Positions 9,598 through 20,482 of a DNA stretch of 64,000 nt are shown piece after piece. Made by a program: the position numbers and the translations under genes. The notes beneath the pieces were generated by a model. That model was given only the letters and a program-made list of their open reading frames with translations. It did no database searches and was not told the origin of the DNA. Source of the stretch: Cryphonectria parasitica EP155 (lineage: Eukaryota; Ascomycota; Sordariomycetes; Diaporthales; Cryphonectriaceae); contig NW_024468914.1 of assembly GCF_011745365.1 (NCBI RefSeq), positions 2,006,001 through 2,070,000 on the forward strand. Reading direction: 5' to 3'. How positions within the stretch are numbered: the stretch's first letter is position 1; every line of letters starts with the position of its first letter.

Positions 9598-10297
9598 TAA
9601 CGCTCCAGACTTTCCGAGTCCCATTGACGAGGAAAACCCTCGGATTTACCAGGCCGTGATGTCCATGACAACTCCCCCGGCCCCGTATGCCCAGGCGCCA
9701 ATGTGCTCAGATGCCTACGAGGCAGCGAAACTCGGCAGACACAACCACTCGCCCCCTATAGCCGACCCAGCATACATAGGACCAGACCACCGCATAGGCG
9801 CGACACCCTCCTACACGATGACACCCCATCTCCGCTGCAGCAGGGTCTGCCGAGTTTCACTTAGCATGCCCACCCATAGGCCCGTCCGAGAAGCAGCAGG
9901 GGCAGCACAATACCTTCCGCTGTATCATACCCGAATTGCTAGCAAGCGCCAGCAGTACAAGAAGCATGCCGGAATCCAGGACGGGAAGATGAAGTCTGGT
10001 TGCATCCGCGGGGTGAGCGAGGGAGTTGACGACATAGCTTTCCCACAGTCGTTTCTCGAAGAGCCGCCTGATATCACCTCTGGTGTGACCTTTGAGGTGA
10101 CTATCAAGTCTGGGCTCAAGCTCGAGCTCGAGCTTGAGGCTTCGGAGGCTTCGAAGGCTTACGTGTGGCAATGCTCGCTCGCGAGTGGCAAGTTGTACGT
10201 GTTTATCGAGAGGCAGCCCATGTTCGAAATTCGCCCGTCAGGGGTGTTCAAGGTTGAGCCAGGCCTGAAGTTTGTCGTACAGAACCGGCTTTTATAG
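9488..10297 (+). CDS. Hypothetical protein, 269 aa, uncertain
   Basis: An uninterrupted ORF in GC-rich sequence, overlapping the WOPR remnant in another frame. The first 100 residues are Pro/Ala/Ser-rich. The C-terminal 90 residues look more like a folded domain, with a charged LELELE strand followed by alternating hydrophobic residues (AYVWQCSLASGKLYVFIE). No family is recognised. It stands out from the AT-rich decayed DNA on both sides by its long open frame. It may be the C-terminal part of the WOPR gene moved by deletion, a separate gene, or chance. No intron signals are needed. Confidence 0.35.
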   Translation: MRLRSLKPASPALSSTPPAGRIQQRRAAYVAATSSSNNAPDFPSPIDEENPRIYQAVMSMTTPPAPYAQAPMCSDAYEAAKLGRHNHSPPIADPAYIGPDHRIGATPSYTMTPHLRCSRVCRVSLSMPTHRPVREAAGAAQYLPLYHTRIASKRQQYKKHAGIQDGKMKSGCIRGVSEGVDDIAFPQSFLEEPPDITSGVTFEVTIKSGLKLELELEASEASKAYVWQCSLASGKLYVFIERQPMFEIRPSGVFKVEPGLKFVVQNRLL

Positions 10298-11777
10298 TGA
10301 CTCGGTGATGCATATCACTGGCATAAAAGCAAATGAGGATTCGGGCTGCTCACGCCTCGCTTTTTTCTAGAAGTACTTTAGGTAGAGTATGCAATATGAT
10401 CTTCATACATATCTAGCGAGGTTAGAGAAAGAATAAACTTTTTCATATGCTAGCCTTGATTCATACCTTGTCCTAGCTCTTTTGCATCTCAACCTAATAT
10501 CTGGAGTGCTGCGAGAACGTCGACTCAGCCGTCAAGGACATCGATGTGATGCTGTCCATTTGGGGTCAGAGCAGCTGCATGAATCTGATGAAAGACGAGA
10601 ACGCATAGAAACAGATAACTGTTCAGGCTCCTTGCGTTCACGTCCCCTCAATAATCCCTTGCATGTAAACATACAACCTCTCGAATACGCCAGGTTGCTC
10701 GGAAAGCTGCCGAGCTAAGCCGGTTGCAGGCAGCATAGTTACTGCATATCTTGAGCTCGATTTAAGGAGAGGCAGCTGTCCTTGTGAATCGATGCTGCAA
10801 CCACATAATTACGTCTTGATATAGCTAACTGACCCGCTCAGTGCTCCTGATAATCTAACCTCTCTGCTAATATCGACAACTTTGAGAAAACAGTGCGCTC
10901 TCTTGTGTCTGTAGTGGCGTCTATAGTGAAAACATATTAGATATGCTTACGCGTACCTTCCAGGAGAAGCCTTTTCTGGTGTTTATCTACTTTCGAAAAA
11001 CTTGGCAATTTATAAGAAGTAATAATTCCTAGTCACTAGCCTAGCGAACGAGGCTTTAATACAATATAAAAAAGTCATTAAGGAGGAGATATCTTATGGC
11101 ACAGCCTAGTTCAAGCATATCGGTTGCATTAACTGAAATCTGGCTACAGGTCAATCAGAGTTTCCCAGAGTATACTGCCTGCTTGATATAGTAAAGAATT
11201 ACACAAAGCTAGAGACTGAGCAAATGTGTCACTATCATTTTCGGGAAGTGTTCAGATAGCTATAATACTGAAGATAGAAATTTGAAAAAAAGAATCATAT
11301 TCATATGAAGCTCACTCGAATAAATCCCCAACCTTTAGCTAAGAGTAGAGTGACAGACTAAGTCCCAGATGTGAGAGAAACGAGCTATCTAAATATGCCT
11401 GAAATATAGCGAGGGAAGGAAGGGATGAATTCTGGTTTCTTAAGCATAGATCAGCTGAAGCAGAGGCAATTCAGCTTCCAATAGTACCATAATATCCACC
11501 GATTTTCAAGTCCATCCTGGATGAGTTCCCGGTCTTGTATTTGTACATTGCGCCATATATCCAAATCTTCAAGGCTCGTAAAACTTGTATCAGGAAGTTC
11601 ATGGGCATCTTCACCTCTGTAGTTGTTCTTTCAGGCTGAAAGCGGTCCTGGCTTAGGCAAGTAGAAGGGCTGATCGCTGTTTGTAGATCATGGGCAGACC
11701 AAGGCGTCCGTTCTTGAAGAAGGTTCCATGCAGACGTAGCATCTACCGAAACTTTCCGAAGTTTGATCAGTTTCTCG
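10298..11777. other. AT-rich gene desert
   Basis: Both strands are dense in stops and the base composition is AT-rich. No gene, structured RNA or clean repeat is recognised. The character fits old repeat DNA decayed by RIP. Confidence 0.5.
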
Positions 11778-12560
11778 TCAGTGTGGAAGGATCCGGGGGA
11801 GAATGATCATGAAATATTGCGGCTCGGATGGGTTCGCGATCAAGATAACGAGGGCGAAAACACCTGCAATACCCAATCGGCGCAGGAAATGTGCCTGGAC
11901 CAAGGCTTGAAGGCTTTTACTGTAAGATAAGAAGATCAGTTCCGGATTATCAAGGCTTTCTGTGGTACTATTATGGGTAATATGGTCAGCTAGAGTTTTT
12001 CGTCACAGATAGGCAGCGTACATTTTGTTCTCCTTGCGTCGGCGGTCGGTTAAGACGGCGGAGACCGAGTTCCTCGAAATATATTGTAGAATGAAAGGGA
12101 TTATCAACATTGCTGCTGAAGCTGCGCTAGCAAAGAGCCAGCTACAACCTGATTTGAAGAATGCCAGAAAAGTCGCTGGTAACTGATCAAAAAGAAGGTC
12201 GAGGAGATGCTGACAGATTTGCAGGAGTGATGAGGATTTGCGATTAGCTTTGGTAGCTGCTTCAATCGAATCTTATGACTCTCCAGAGCTTTTCAATACA
12301 GACAGAGCTTGCTCAAAGATAGCCGTCTCAAGAAACAGCCCTATTTCTACCCAAAAGACAGGCACTGCGCAGTTAGCAGCTTGGCTTAGAAGAAGTAAGG
12401 AAATGAGAAAGAGGTATGATGGTGTTCGAAAGAGTATCCAGTACTTCGACCAGAAACATAAAAGTTTGAGGATAACATATATGACTGCACAGAAAAGATC
12501 TGGAGCAAAGAAAACATATTTTTCCGCCGTTATGACGGTACCCTCTCAACAATCTCGCTG
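11778..12560 (-). pseudogene. Multi-pass membrane protein relic with an intact intron
   Basis: The - strand reads VITAEKYVFFAP, then a hydrophobic stretch (YLFLISLLLLSQAAN), continues to a TAA within GES*DSIEAATK, then passes through FASAASAAMLIIPFILQYI. A 54-nt intron (12021-11968, GTACGC..ATAG, with a GCTGAC branch point) joins to a second exon with the hydrophobic segment LGIAGVFALVILIA, ending TGA at 11780-11778. At least three transmembrane segments are apparent. The TAA is explained by CAA with one C-to-T change, and a TGA further upstream by CGA. The family is not recognised. The 5' part (12560-13190) is hydrophobic in more than one frame and cannot be modelled. Confidence 0.45.
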
Positions 12561-13745
12561 ACCTGTCTAGCATTCTTGATCGCGTAGTCACAAAAAGAGT
12601 ATCATATAACGCGGAAAGCTCCAGCAAACACTGTTAAAGAGCAGTCTGGCTCAAGCGATGAAATAGCTACGGAGATCCCCTGTGAAGTAGGTTGGATTCT
12701 GCGGAAGACGCAGATATCGGGAAGGGGAAGGCAATCTCCGGCATAGAAAGGAGTCCATGTATGGTGTGATGGAGTAGGGGCTCAAGTGTCAATAGATGTG
12801 CCCCTAGGAGCTTCTAGTCTGTTTTTAGTCCACTTTCCCGATAGCACTGATGACTGAACCTAAGAAGTGAGATCAGCATAGTCAGATGCCTGTATTGAAT
12901 GCCTATGTAGACAAGACCGATTGCTTCACCATGCAACCAGAAAGAAACATCCATGCTTGCTTGATGAGACGAGGCAAATAGATGCAGGACTGTCCGCATG
13001 CGCTAAGCCCAAAAATACACTGTACATGTACCAGCCCAGACAGGCGTACTCGGATTCCTTCATTGCCTGGATACAAGACTCCATGCACATATGGAAATAA
13101 GGAGCTTCGGCATCCCTCTCAGCTATGTAGCATCCAGCATGTCACTGATATCTGCAAGGTTGAGAACGGACTATCGGGAGGCGCTCCCTAGTTGCAGAGC
13201 ACCACACTGTATCATGACCTACCATAGCTCATTATGCAGCACGACTATGATCTAAAGTTGAAAGGGAGCTTTGTGAGGAATTCGGCTCATTTCGTTTCAC
13301 CATGACAGATCACTTTGTAATAAGCACTAAAGTAGCTTACATTTATCCAAGTTGATGTCTAGCGGTGAAGCTATTACGAAAGCAGTATAGCAAGCTAAGT
13401 TATACAGAATACGTGAGTGGAGAAGCTACGAAAGGAACGTCAGGGAAAACCTGCCTACTGCAAGTGCGTGCTAGCTAAGCGGAATCGTGGTTCGGCTTTG
13501 AGGAGGATGCACTATTGACAGTATCCGATAATACCGAAGAACTGACTAAGCTTGAGGACAAGGCAGAAGCCAAGAAGGTCAAATTCAAAGATCATCGCCC
13601 GTCCATGTCATTTCACCTTTTCTTTCCTGTTCCCCCACCCTCTCCTTTTCTCATCCCCCTATCAAAGCCCTGCTTTCCCACAATACTACTACTTCTCTAT
13701 CAAACTCAAAACCATTCCTATTCACAGTCACTCGCAGCCGCTACT
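12561..13745. other. Decayed region upstream of the GNAT gene
   Basis: No firm gene. The - strand from 13190 to 12560 gives hydrophobic, partly continuous translations with several stops that would be Trp or Arg/Gln codons before C-to-T change, probably the 5' part of the membrane-protein relic. The last 130 bases before 13746 are pyrimidine-rich and AT-poor and probably form the GNAT promoter and leader. Confidence 0.4.
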
Positions 13746-14475
13746 ATGGACCTAAAAGTCTGTAATGTAGAGGTACAATCGAGGGACATCGAAATCCGCA
13801 AGGCTACGAAGGAAGACCGGCAGGATATCATTGAAGTCATCAGAAGTGGCTTCCCAGATGATCCTGGCTGTGCCTACAAGTTTCCGAATCGTGTTGAGTT
13901 CCCAGAGGACTTTGATGAGTGGACAGGGAAGGATCTCGACACATATATGCAACAGCCAGAAAAGTATTCAGTTCTTATTGCAAGATTGTCTAATAAAACA
14001 ATTGCATATAGTATCTGGGATATAGATATGTGTATCAAGTCGAATATTGGAGGTATGTACTGCACTGCCTTGCTTTTTACATGAGGCTAGCAGCTGATCG
14101 GTTCTATTAGATCATGGCATTGAGAAGCGGCGGGATGCTGATCCAGCGCATATGAAAGAATATTCTAAAAGAATGTCTGAAACATATTCTAAATATTTCA
14201 ACAAGTATGGGAGCAAGCAGCTAAGGCTGGAGTGGCTCATTGTTCATCCAGACTTCCGCTACCGTGGGGCTGGCACTATACTATGCAATTGGGGCAAGGA
14301 GGAAGCTATCAAGCGGGGTGGTTGGACCCTAACTGTCACAGCTAGCCCAATGGGCAAGTGCCTTTACAATAAACTTGGGTATCAGGATCTTGGAGTAGTT
14401 GTGGCTCAGGTGGATAAAGAAGTAGAGCGAGTGGGGATCTTCGTCTTAGCCAAGGAGGACCTCGTAAAGATGTAG
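13746..14475 (+). CDS. GNAT-family N-acetyltransferase
   Basis: Join 13746..14052 and 14111..14475, 223 aa; the 58-nt intron is GTATGT..TTAG and joins in phase as DHGIEKRRDAD. The start was chosen at 13746 because the frame upstream of it is low-complexity and reads through a pyrimidine-rich leader. The GNAT fold is visible: N-terminal IEIRKATKEDRQDIIEVI, then LRLEWLIVHPDFRYRGAG as beta4 and the acetyl-CoA pyrophosphate loop (RYRGAG is the Q/RxxGxG/A motif), and LTVTASPMGKCLYNKLGYQDLG as the final motif. Fungal relatives are usually annotated as acetyltransferases of small molecules; the substrate is unknown. The gene sits intact between decayed DNA and an inverted-repeat unit. Confidence 0.85.
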
Positions 14476-14626
14476 AGATATCCGGTTTAGTAGGGCTTAT
14501 TATTATATACTGAGTTGCAATATTGATCAGATCAAAGTGGTTCTCTTCCTAATTCCTGTTCCGGAAAAAAGCACCAGAACCTGCTTGATGCTGCGAATTC
14601 CGTGACATGCGTGGCGAGCAGCTTCT
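14476..14626. other. Short spacer between GNAT gene and inverted-repeat unit
   Basis: AT-rich 3' flank of the GNAT gene. Nothing else is visible. Confidence 0.4.
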
Positions 14627-14702
14627 TACTTTGATACCGCTCTTGTTAGCATAAACCCTTTGTATACTTTAGAATCTTCGGATACTGCAGTGCATCATTA
14701 CA
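14627..14702 (+). repeat. Left 76-bp inverted-repeat arm
   Basis: It begins TACTTTGATACCGCTCTTGT and ends GTGCATCATTACA. It matches the reverse complement of 17964-18039 at 74 of 76 positions. Confidence 0.88.
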
Positions 14703-14706
14703 TGAA

Positions 14707-14800
14707 GCTACATAGTCATACTACCTATGTTGCCTATGTGCTGAGGCTACATAGTCATGCTGCCTATGTTGCCTATGTGCTAAGGCTACATAATTGCTTG
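14707..14800 (+). repeat. 39-bp tandem repeat inside the left arm
   Basis: Two complete 39-base units (14707-14745 and 14746-14784) start GCTACATAGTCAT and contain CCTATGTTGCCTATGTGCT; a partial third unit starts at 14785. Soon after (around 14811-14823) comes TAACCCTAACCC, two copies of the telomere-like CCCTAA. This array has no counterpart at the right arm. Confidence 0.8.
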
Positions 14801-15094
14801 TAACCCTAACCCTGGGTTATCTAATCCTGGTTGGTTTGTTCACGTGTTGGGCTGCAATGCTTGGTTCCTTGTTGGCGGGGCCTGTTTCGTGACCTGCATG
14901 CTGGATGGGTCATAACAGCAAGGCTCCGGCCGATAATCTCTATTAGGGGCCCGGATTTATATTAGTCCGAACCGGACGGAAATAGCTAGTTTTATCGACT
15001 GGCGATGGCGTCAACAACAATAGGCCAATTGCGCTGTTTCACATCGCACCTCATTCTCGAAACGTCATGACGACAACCACCCTATCATGACAAA

Positions 15095-17575
15095 ATGGAC
15101 CACCCGAGCAGCGATTGCGCCCGCCAGGACCTCCGGGCCTTTCTCGCGTCCTACGCCAATATGGCGTCCGAATACATCGAGATCGATCGAGACCCTGCGA
15201 CCACAACCCAAGGAGCCATCACCGATCCCGAAGGGCGCCTTGCCCCGGCTCGTCTGGCGCCGTGGAAGGATGGCTCCGACGTACTCGACGACATCTTCAA
15301 TTGCCTCCTTACTGTGCTCGAAGACGCCGAAGGTGGTCATACCCAAGAAACATTCCCTAGCCGCCTCCATGTCAGCGAGACGGGCCAAGCGCTGTCAGTC
15401 ATCAACAGCGAGGCCGCTGTTCATCTCTTCGACGTCGATACCCTTTACAAACCAGCAAACAAGATTCTCGATGCAGCTCTTCGCCGGTCCGCTATACGCG
15501 CAGCTGTGACGCCGATCCTACATCGCCGAGGATACAGGACAGATTTGGCGCCGATGGATAGCCAGGATGTACCGGGCGAGTTCATGTTCTCCCCGCACCA
15601 CAGGACCATCACGGTTCCCGCCCACATCGCCGGCCACAAGAGGAAAAGGTCGGATTCCAAATCGACGGACCCAACAGACACAGGTGATCACGGGCCCGAG
15701 GTCACCGAGGACGAGATCAATGTTATCACAGACACTCCCAGCCCCAGTCTTAGCCAGGCCAGCATTCAGCCCGTCGTCAGGATCAACTCGGTGAGTGACC
15801 TATAGCTTGGTCGCGTGGCCCAGCCAAGGGCCTTCGAGAATTGGCCTCCTCCTGCAGGTCGCTGACAAGAGGTGTAGGAGAATAAGATCAACCTCAAGTC
15901 CGGTCCTGGCGACTACTACTGCTCCTTCGTCTCGAGCTCCTCCCCGCCCTCCAGGCGCCTTCTGCTCATCGGCGAGGCCAAAGCGCCCCACAAGCTTACC
16001 CGCACCCTGATCTATAGCGCTCTAGGGGGCAATCCGACGATCGACACAATACAGTTCATGCAATCCGCCGAGCGAAACCAACAGAACAATTTCGAGGAAG
16101 ATCAGAGGTGGCTCGCAGCTGTCGCTACGCAGATCTATAGCTCGCTGGTTAATAGCAAGCGACGCTATGGCTATATTACAACTGGCCAGAGCTACGTCCT
16201 GCTGCGCATCTCGCCCTCCTCCCCGAAGATTATCGAATACTTGGCCTTGCCACCGTCGGCCCCGCAGCCGGAACACCCCGTTCATGAGCGGGAAGATATA
16301 GCATCGCTGGCGGCCACCCCGCTCTCACGCCTGATCTGTCTAGCTCTACTATCTTTATTCTCGGCAAGCTACCTAACAGAAGCCGAACATCAGGAAGCTA
16401 CAACTGCTGAGTCGGCCCTGGTCTGGCGGGACGCGCGGGTGCGAGAACAGTCACTCGAGTCCAAAACCTTACAGTCCACAACAAGCGCTATTACGAAAAG
16501 CTCAGGTGACCAAGTGTGGACGGGACAGCATAAACAGAATACACACAAGCGCGTGTCCTCGGAGCATGACGAGGATGACAACCGCCCCACCAAACGGCCC
16601 CGACTGTCAATAGTATCAGTTGCTCATCCAAGTCCCCCCTGTCTTACGCCGCCACCCGAAATAGAGCAGTCCGTGGCTCACAGTTCCATGGATGCTGTAC
16701 CGTTCTGTACATCCCGCTGCATCCTCTCACTCGCTCACCGCGCCGAGCCGTCTACTACGTACCAACCTCAAGACCCCTCATGTCCAAATTGGCCGCTACA
16801 TCAGCTGCATGCCCAGACCCTCGACCTACGGTCCCTTGCGCGCTCCAGCATTCAACTCCCCATGTATAACTACGACTACGATAATACAGAGGAGGCCCCG
16901 ATCCTTTTGCAAAGGAGCACCGAGAATGCTACGTACGCAGATCAGTACGGCGCGGCCTCGGCTCTTTTCAAAGTTCGGATTCAACCTGGGGGGTATGTTC
17001 TCATCGCGAAAGCTGGTAGGACTTCGGATGCGGTACAACGCCTCAAATATGAGGAACGAGTCTATCGGAAGCTACGTGACTTGCAAGGCAATGCGATACC
17101 AGTCTGTGCTGGCTTGGTAGACCTTCCACGCGATCGTCCCAGGCCACCTTTTCGCTTCGCGAGGGACTTCCCAGCTTTCCTCCTGCTCAGCTGGGCCGGG
17201 ACGTCCTTACTACAATGCCGTGATATAGTAGTCACGGAGACCGAGCGATGGAAGGAGTCTATGGAGGTTGTGCTTAAACAAGTGCACGGGAGGGGCATGT
17301 TGCACTGCGACGCAGAGCCGCGCAACTTTGTGCTTCGCTATAACGATAACGGCCCGTCCGGTATGCGTCTCTTGGATCTTGAACGGGCTATAACCAAAGG
17401 ACGATTTACCCGTCGAGCGAGGAGGTCAGGTCCCGTCACGGACGAGAAAGCAGAGCGGGATTTCCGGCAGGCTTGCGTGCGGGAGAGGGAGCGCTGCCTT
17501 GCATACCTCGACGAGTGGGCTGGTTGGAGGAGAAGAGAGCTTGCGCGGGCCGCAGTTAGAGCGCAGAACCGTTAA
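15095..17575 (+). CDS. PD-(D/E)XK endonuclease-fold / protein kinase fusion (Crinkler-like effector type)
   Basis: Join 15095..15790 and 15878..17575, 797 aa; the 87-nt intron has a GCTGAC branch point. Residues 1-230 are an uncharacterised N-terminal region ending in a basic KRKR stretch that may target the nucleus. A restriction-endonuclease core follows: Asp244, then LLLIGEAKAP with Glu265 and Lys267, then a helix and YITTGQSYVLLRI. Residues about 400-500 are a Ser/Pro-rich linker with a second basic patch (KRPRL). The C-terminus is a protein kinase with HCDAEPRN (His708, Asp710, Asn715) and LLDLER in the DFG position. Fungal proteins of this layout are grouped with the CR (Crinkler-RHS-type) effectors, thought to act in nuclei of hosts or competitors. 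Gly-rich loop and catalytic Lys are weak, so kinase activity is uncertain. The unusually GC-rich coding sequence lies in AT-rich surroundings. Confidence 0.8.
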
Positions 17576-17963
17576 TACAAAACAAGGAACAACCTAAGAA
17601 GCGATATGCCTTTTTTTCTTCTTTTCATATTTGCCTTGGGTGCCGTCTGTGCTGGTGTAGTGGCCATCTATTACGAGCCGTCCTTCGCGCCACATAATGG
17701 CTAAAGCAAGATCCGGGGCGGGGCAGAATAGTGATCGAACTCCCTTCTCGCAATCCTGCCTTTCCTAATTCCTCTTAACATATGAAAGTCTTTAGGAAAT
17801 CTGTACTCACACAACCGTGGCATCCGTAGTTAACAAAAGTGGGGCGCCGACTTATATACTAATATATACAACCTATTTAGCTAGCATATATAATATACTT
17901 AGCTGATATATATATCCTACTTAGCTAACTTATATAATTTATTTAAATTAAGCTCTTGATATG
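17576..17963. other. 3' flank inside the unit, with AT-rich degenerate repeats
   Basis: From about 17863 to 17945 there are three diverged copies of a 25-30 base motif containing (C/T)TTAGCT followed by ATATATA-rich sequence. No gene is seen. Confidence 0.5.
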
Positions 17964-18039
17964 TGTAATGATGCACTGCAGTATCCGAAGATCCTAAAGT
18001 ATACAAAGGGTTTATGCTAACAAGAGCGGTATTAAAGTA
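17964..18039 (-). repeat. Right 76-bp inverted-repeat arm
   Basis: Inverted copy of 14627-14702 with two differences (TTTAAT for TTTGAT, and GGATC for GAATC, read on the - strand). The outer end is AAAGTA at 18039. Confidence 0.88.
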
Positions 18040-18499
18040 GCAATCACTGAATACGGAAATATAACAAGTAATCCGTGCAAATGCTTTCATTCGCTTTTGG
18101 AGCTATTCAAGTATATAATAAATAAATACTTAGATTGATAACTGAAGAGCTATATCTAATACCTTCACACCCACACCCTGCTACCTTGGCGCCAGATGGT
18201 TTTAAATGCATGCAACCAAGCAAGATTGGAATTAAGTAGTGGAGATGATCTCCCGCTGCCTCACCTGAGACATTCCGGTAGACTACCAAGATCGCATCTG
18301 CAAAAGAAAAAATACTCGGTGCAGGCCAGGAATTAGCGTGAAAGCGGGGGGCGGGGGTTGGGGGGTGGGTTTTAGGAGCCTTCAGTCAATAAACCAACAA
18401 CAATTGGCTCTTCCCATGCTGCAATTTTTTGCCCTCAAGCTGTGCTCCATACTTTCGTCACCTAGGAAAACTTCAGAATTCTCTATCCATTGGTTCGAC
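18040..18499. other. Upstream region of the next gene
   Basis: AT-rich up to about 18330, then a G-rich tract at 18342-18367. No gene is supported, although the frame of the next gene is open back to a Met at 18338. Confidence 0.4.
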
Positions 18500-19037
18500 A
18501 TGCGTCCTAGGAGCGCACAATCCTCGGAGTCGCCTCCTCTCCTACCTGTCGAGGCACCTGTCGAGGCACCTGTCGAGACATTTCCTTGCCCGCCTGTGGT
18601 GATTGAATGGGATGCATCTGGTGAGTGCTTAGAAGTTCAAAAACCAAGACCTCTGGTAACAGATTTTAGTACATTATACGCCTGTTTGGTCATGTTTGGA
18701 GAGCACCAGAGTTGCATCGGATACTTTGTATCTGTGCAGATTGAGCCATATTGTACTCAGCTGGGAAAATGCATTAGCTGCGGATCTTTATAGATTTGCA
18801 TCTTTTCGTCGGGACACATTTCGTCAGGATAGTAATGCCCGACATCTGCCTGGAACTATCTGTCTTCCATTCTACGATGTTGAAAGCATCCCTGGGAGAC
18901 GAACTCACAGGTTCCTCGACCACCTAGTCCGAGAGGGAGAAGACTTCGTTCAGATGGAGGTCTGGACATGGGTTGATTGGGACCAGGGTACCTCCTATGC
19001 TCCTATGAGGGAGTGTATTGAACATCAAGAGTCTTAG
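18500..19037 (+). CDS. Hypothetical fungal protein, 162 aa
   Basis: Join 18500..18620 and 18670..19037. The 49-nt intron (GTGAGT..TTTTAG) joins in phase and links a short N-terminus to a longer domain. The first exon has a 15-base tandem duplication giving VEAPVEAPVE. The second exon reads as a compact domain rich in Trp and Phe (VLSWENALAADLYRFASFRR, FYDVESIP, EVWTWVDWD). The pattern is coding-like but no family is recognised. The frame is open upstream to 18338, so a longer N-terminus is possible; the start at 18500 was preferred because upstream residues are low-complexity. No signal peptide or membrane segment is present. Confidence 0.55.
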
Positions 19038-20482
19038 TTACATGCTGGGATTTATGTCTACAAAATTCGCATTGTTCTGCCTTCTCGATGCTCTACAAGC
19101 TGTATCTGTATTTTCTTGATCTAATCCCACACTATGGGTCATTTGATGTAATCCTTGTAAGGAATCCTTTTCTGTTACTAATCCTATATCAGCTGAAAGA
19201 GTGGTAGATCAGCTTCTAGCACCGTTCAAGCAGCTGAAACAGCTCGGCCGGTCAGCAGGATAAAGTCGTTGGTGGGGTAATCAGCAGTCTGGCTCACGAA
19301 TCATGACTGATTGCATCTCATGACTTCATTCTATGCAGCTATCATATATTACAACAAGGAAAAGCAACACAAGCATCACTAGATACTGTAGATCGATGGA
19401 AACACATTGATGGGTATTGGGAGGATTCATCGTTTGGTCAGGGTGGGGCAAAAGACGGGTTGATGAGCAGTAGTATTCTCGGAGAAGTAAAGGACATAGC
19501 CCGTATATGCTCTCTCTTGCTTACTCTAAGCCTCTCCGTCATAGACACTTAGCTAACTATGGCAGGAGGGCCTCGTTAGGGGCATTGTCAGAAGACAATG
19601 AAATCACTTCTACACCAATCGACTCAGAGACACAAAGTATTCCACCCTTGCCACCAACGCCGCTACGAGCCGGAGCCGGCTGTATGGATCGTGAATGGAC
19701 GAGGAAAAGAAGTGGCACCACTTTATTTAAGGTAGAGCTAGGACTGATAGCATGCGCGAGCACCATTTTAGCTCACGAAAATCTCGGCCGGTTTGTCTCC
19801 TCTCTCAATAAATGCGAATCATGGGGCTGCTTACCTGTTACAAGGGCTCTAGTAGAGGGCTTGGAAGTAACTTCGGTTTTAACAATAATTGCTAAGGGAG
19901 TCTAAGGAGTGCTTGAGGTTTCCTTCTCCCTTCCTTCAGTCAGGTCATCCTGGCCTCGCCTTCTTATAGACGGCGAGGGTTACATTGGTAGTGATGCCTT
20001 GATGCCCAACTGTTCCAGACTCCTGCACATTGGTCGACGTGTTCACGAAGGATCGTTGCCAACTCATCGTTGCTGAGATGGTGCCAATTTGCCCCGGCGC
20101 CTAACTCGGATGCCATTGTGCTAGGCGCACCCTATCCGTGTAACATTACTAACGGTGCTATACTACCGCTTCCTCCGCATCGATTCGCTCGATGTTTTTC
20201 GAGTATCTGAATTCGATGTCATAGCGAAATTAGTGGGTGGTATTGATCAAAATCAGATATATAGTTCAGTTTGCTAATTTTCACAAGCATGACTAACATG
20301 CTAGCTATATGGAGGTTGTTAGGACTGTAGTTATGAATGCAATATCTTCAAGATTTATGCTAGTCTTCTTCCAGTTTCTGCTACCGAAAATCTGCAGAAA
20401 AAATTAGGTTGTAACGGCACACAAGATGCAGGACGTTGGACGGCAAATTCGATCAGCCGGCGCTGAGGTTGTGCCTGATAGT
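19038..20482. other. Intergenic region with one weak ORF
   Basis: Mostly AT-rich, with no recognised gene. A + strand ORF at 19507-19905 (132 aa, rich in Ser, Arg and Pro early, more hydrophobic later) has some coding character but no recognisable domain or intron partner. The 3' end of the acyl-CoA synthetase transcript falls at the right side. Confidence 0.4.
19507..19905 (+). CDS. Possible small protein, 132 aa, weak
   Basis: An uninterrupted frame with composition closer to coding than its neighbours, including a Pro-rich PPLPPTPLRAGAG segment and a helix-like VELGLIACASTILAHENL. No family, signal peptide or intron is seen. It may be a fragment of a larger lost gene or chance. Confidence 0.22.
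   Translation: MLSLAYSKPLRHRHLANYGRRASLGALSEDNEITSTPIDSETQSIPPLPPTPLRAGAGCMDREWTRKRSGTTLFKVELGLIACASTILAHENLGRFVSSLNKCESWGCLPVTRALVEGLEVTSVLTIIAKGV

Larger units (their letters stand above)
14627..18039 (+). mobile_element. 3.4-kb inverted-repeat unit carrying a nuclease-kinase gene
   Basis: Two 76-bp arms (14627-14702 and 17964-18039) are inverted copies differing at two positions, and between them lies a single gene for an endonuclease-fold/kinase fusion. The arrangement is that of a DNA transposon with a cargo or self-encoded nuclease. No target-site duplication is evident outside the arms, and no canonical DDE transposase is present. The published link between fungal Crinkler-type nuclease-kinase effectors and transposons makes mobility plausible, but the sequence itself shows only the inverted arms. 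Confidence 0.58.

Noticed and set aside
14811..14823. Telomere (TAACCCTAACCC)
   Set aside because: Only two hexamers; too short to be a telomere. Kept only as part of the repeat note.
17640..17770. Possible tRNA on the - strand (B-box-like AGTTCGATCACT)
   Set aside because: No A box at the right spacing and no cloverleaf can be drawn.
422..18039. A Starship giant transposon with a tyrosine-recombinase captain
   Set aside because: No DUF3435 tyrosine recombinase or its R..H..R..Y motif was seen in any frame of the window.
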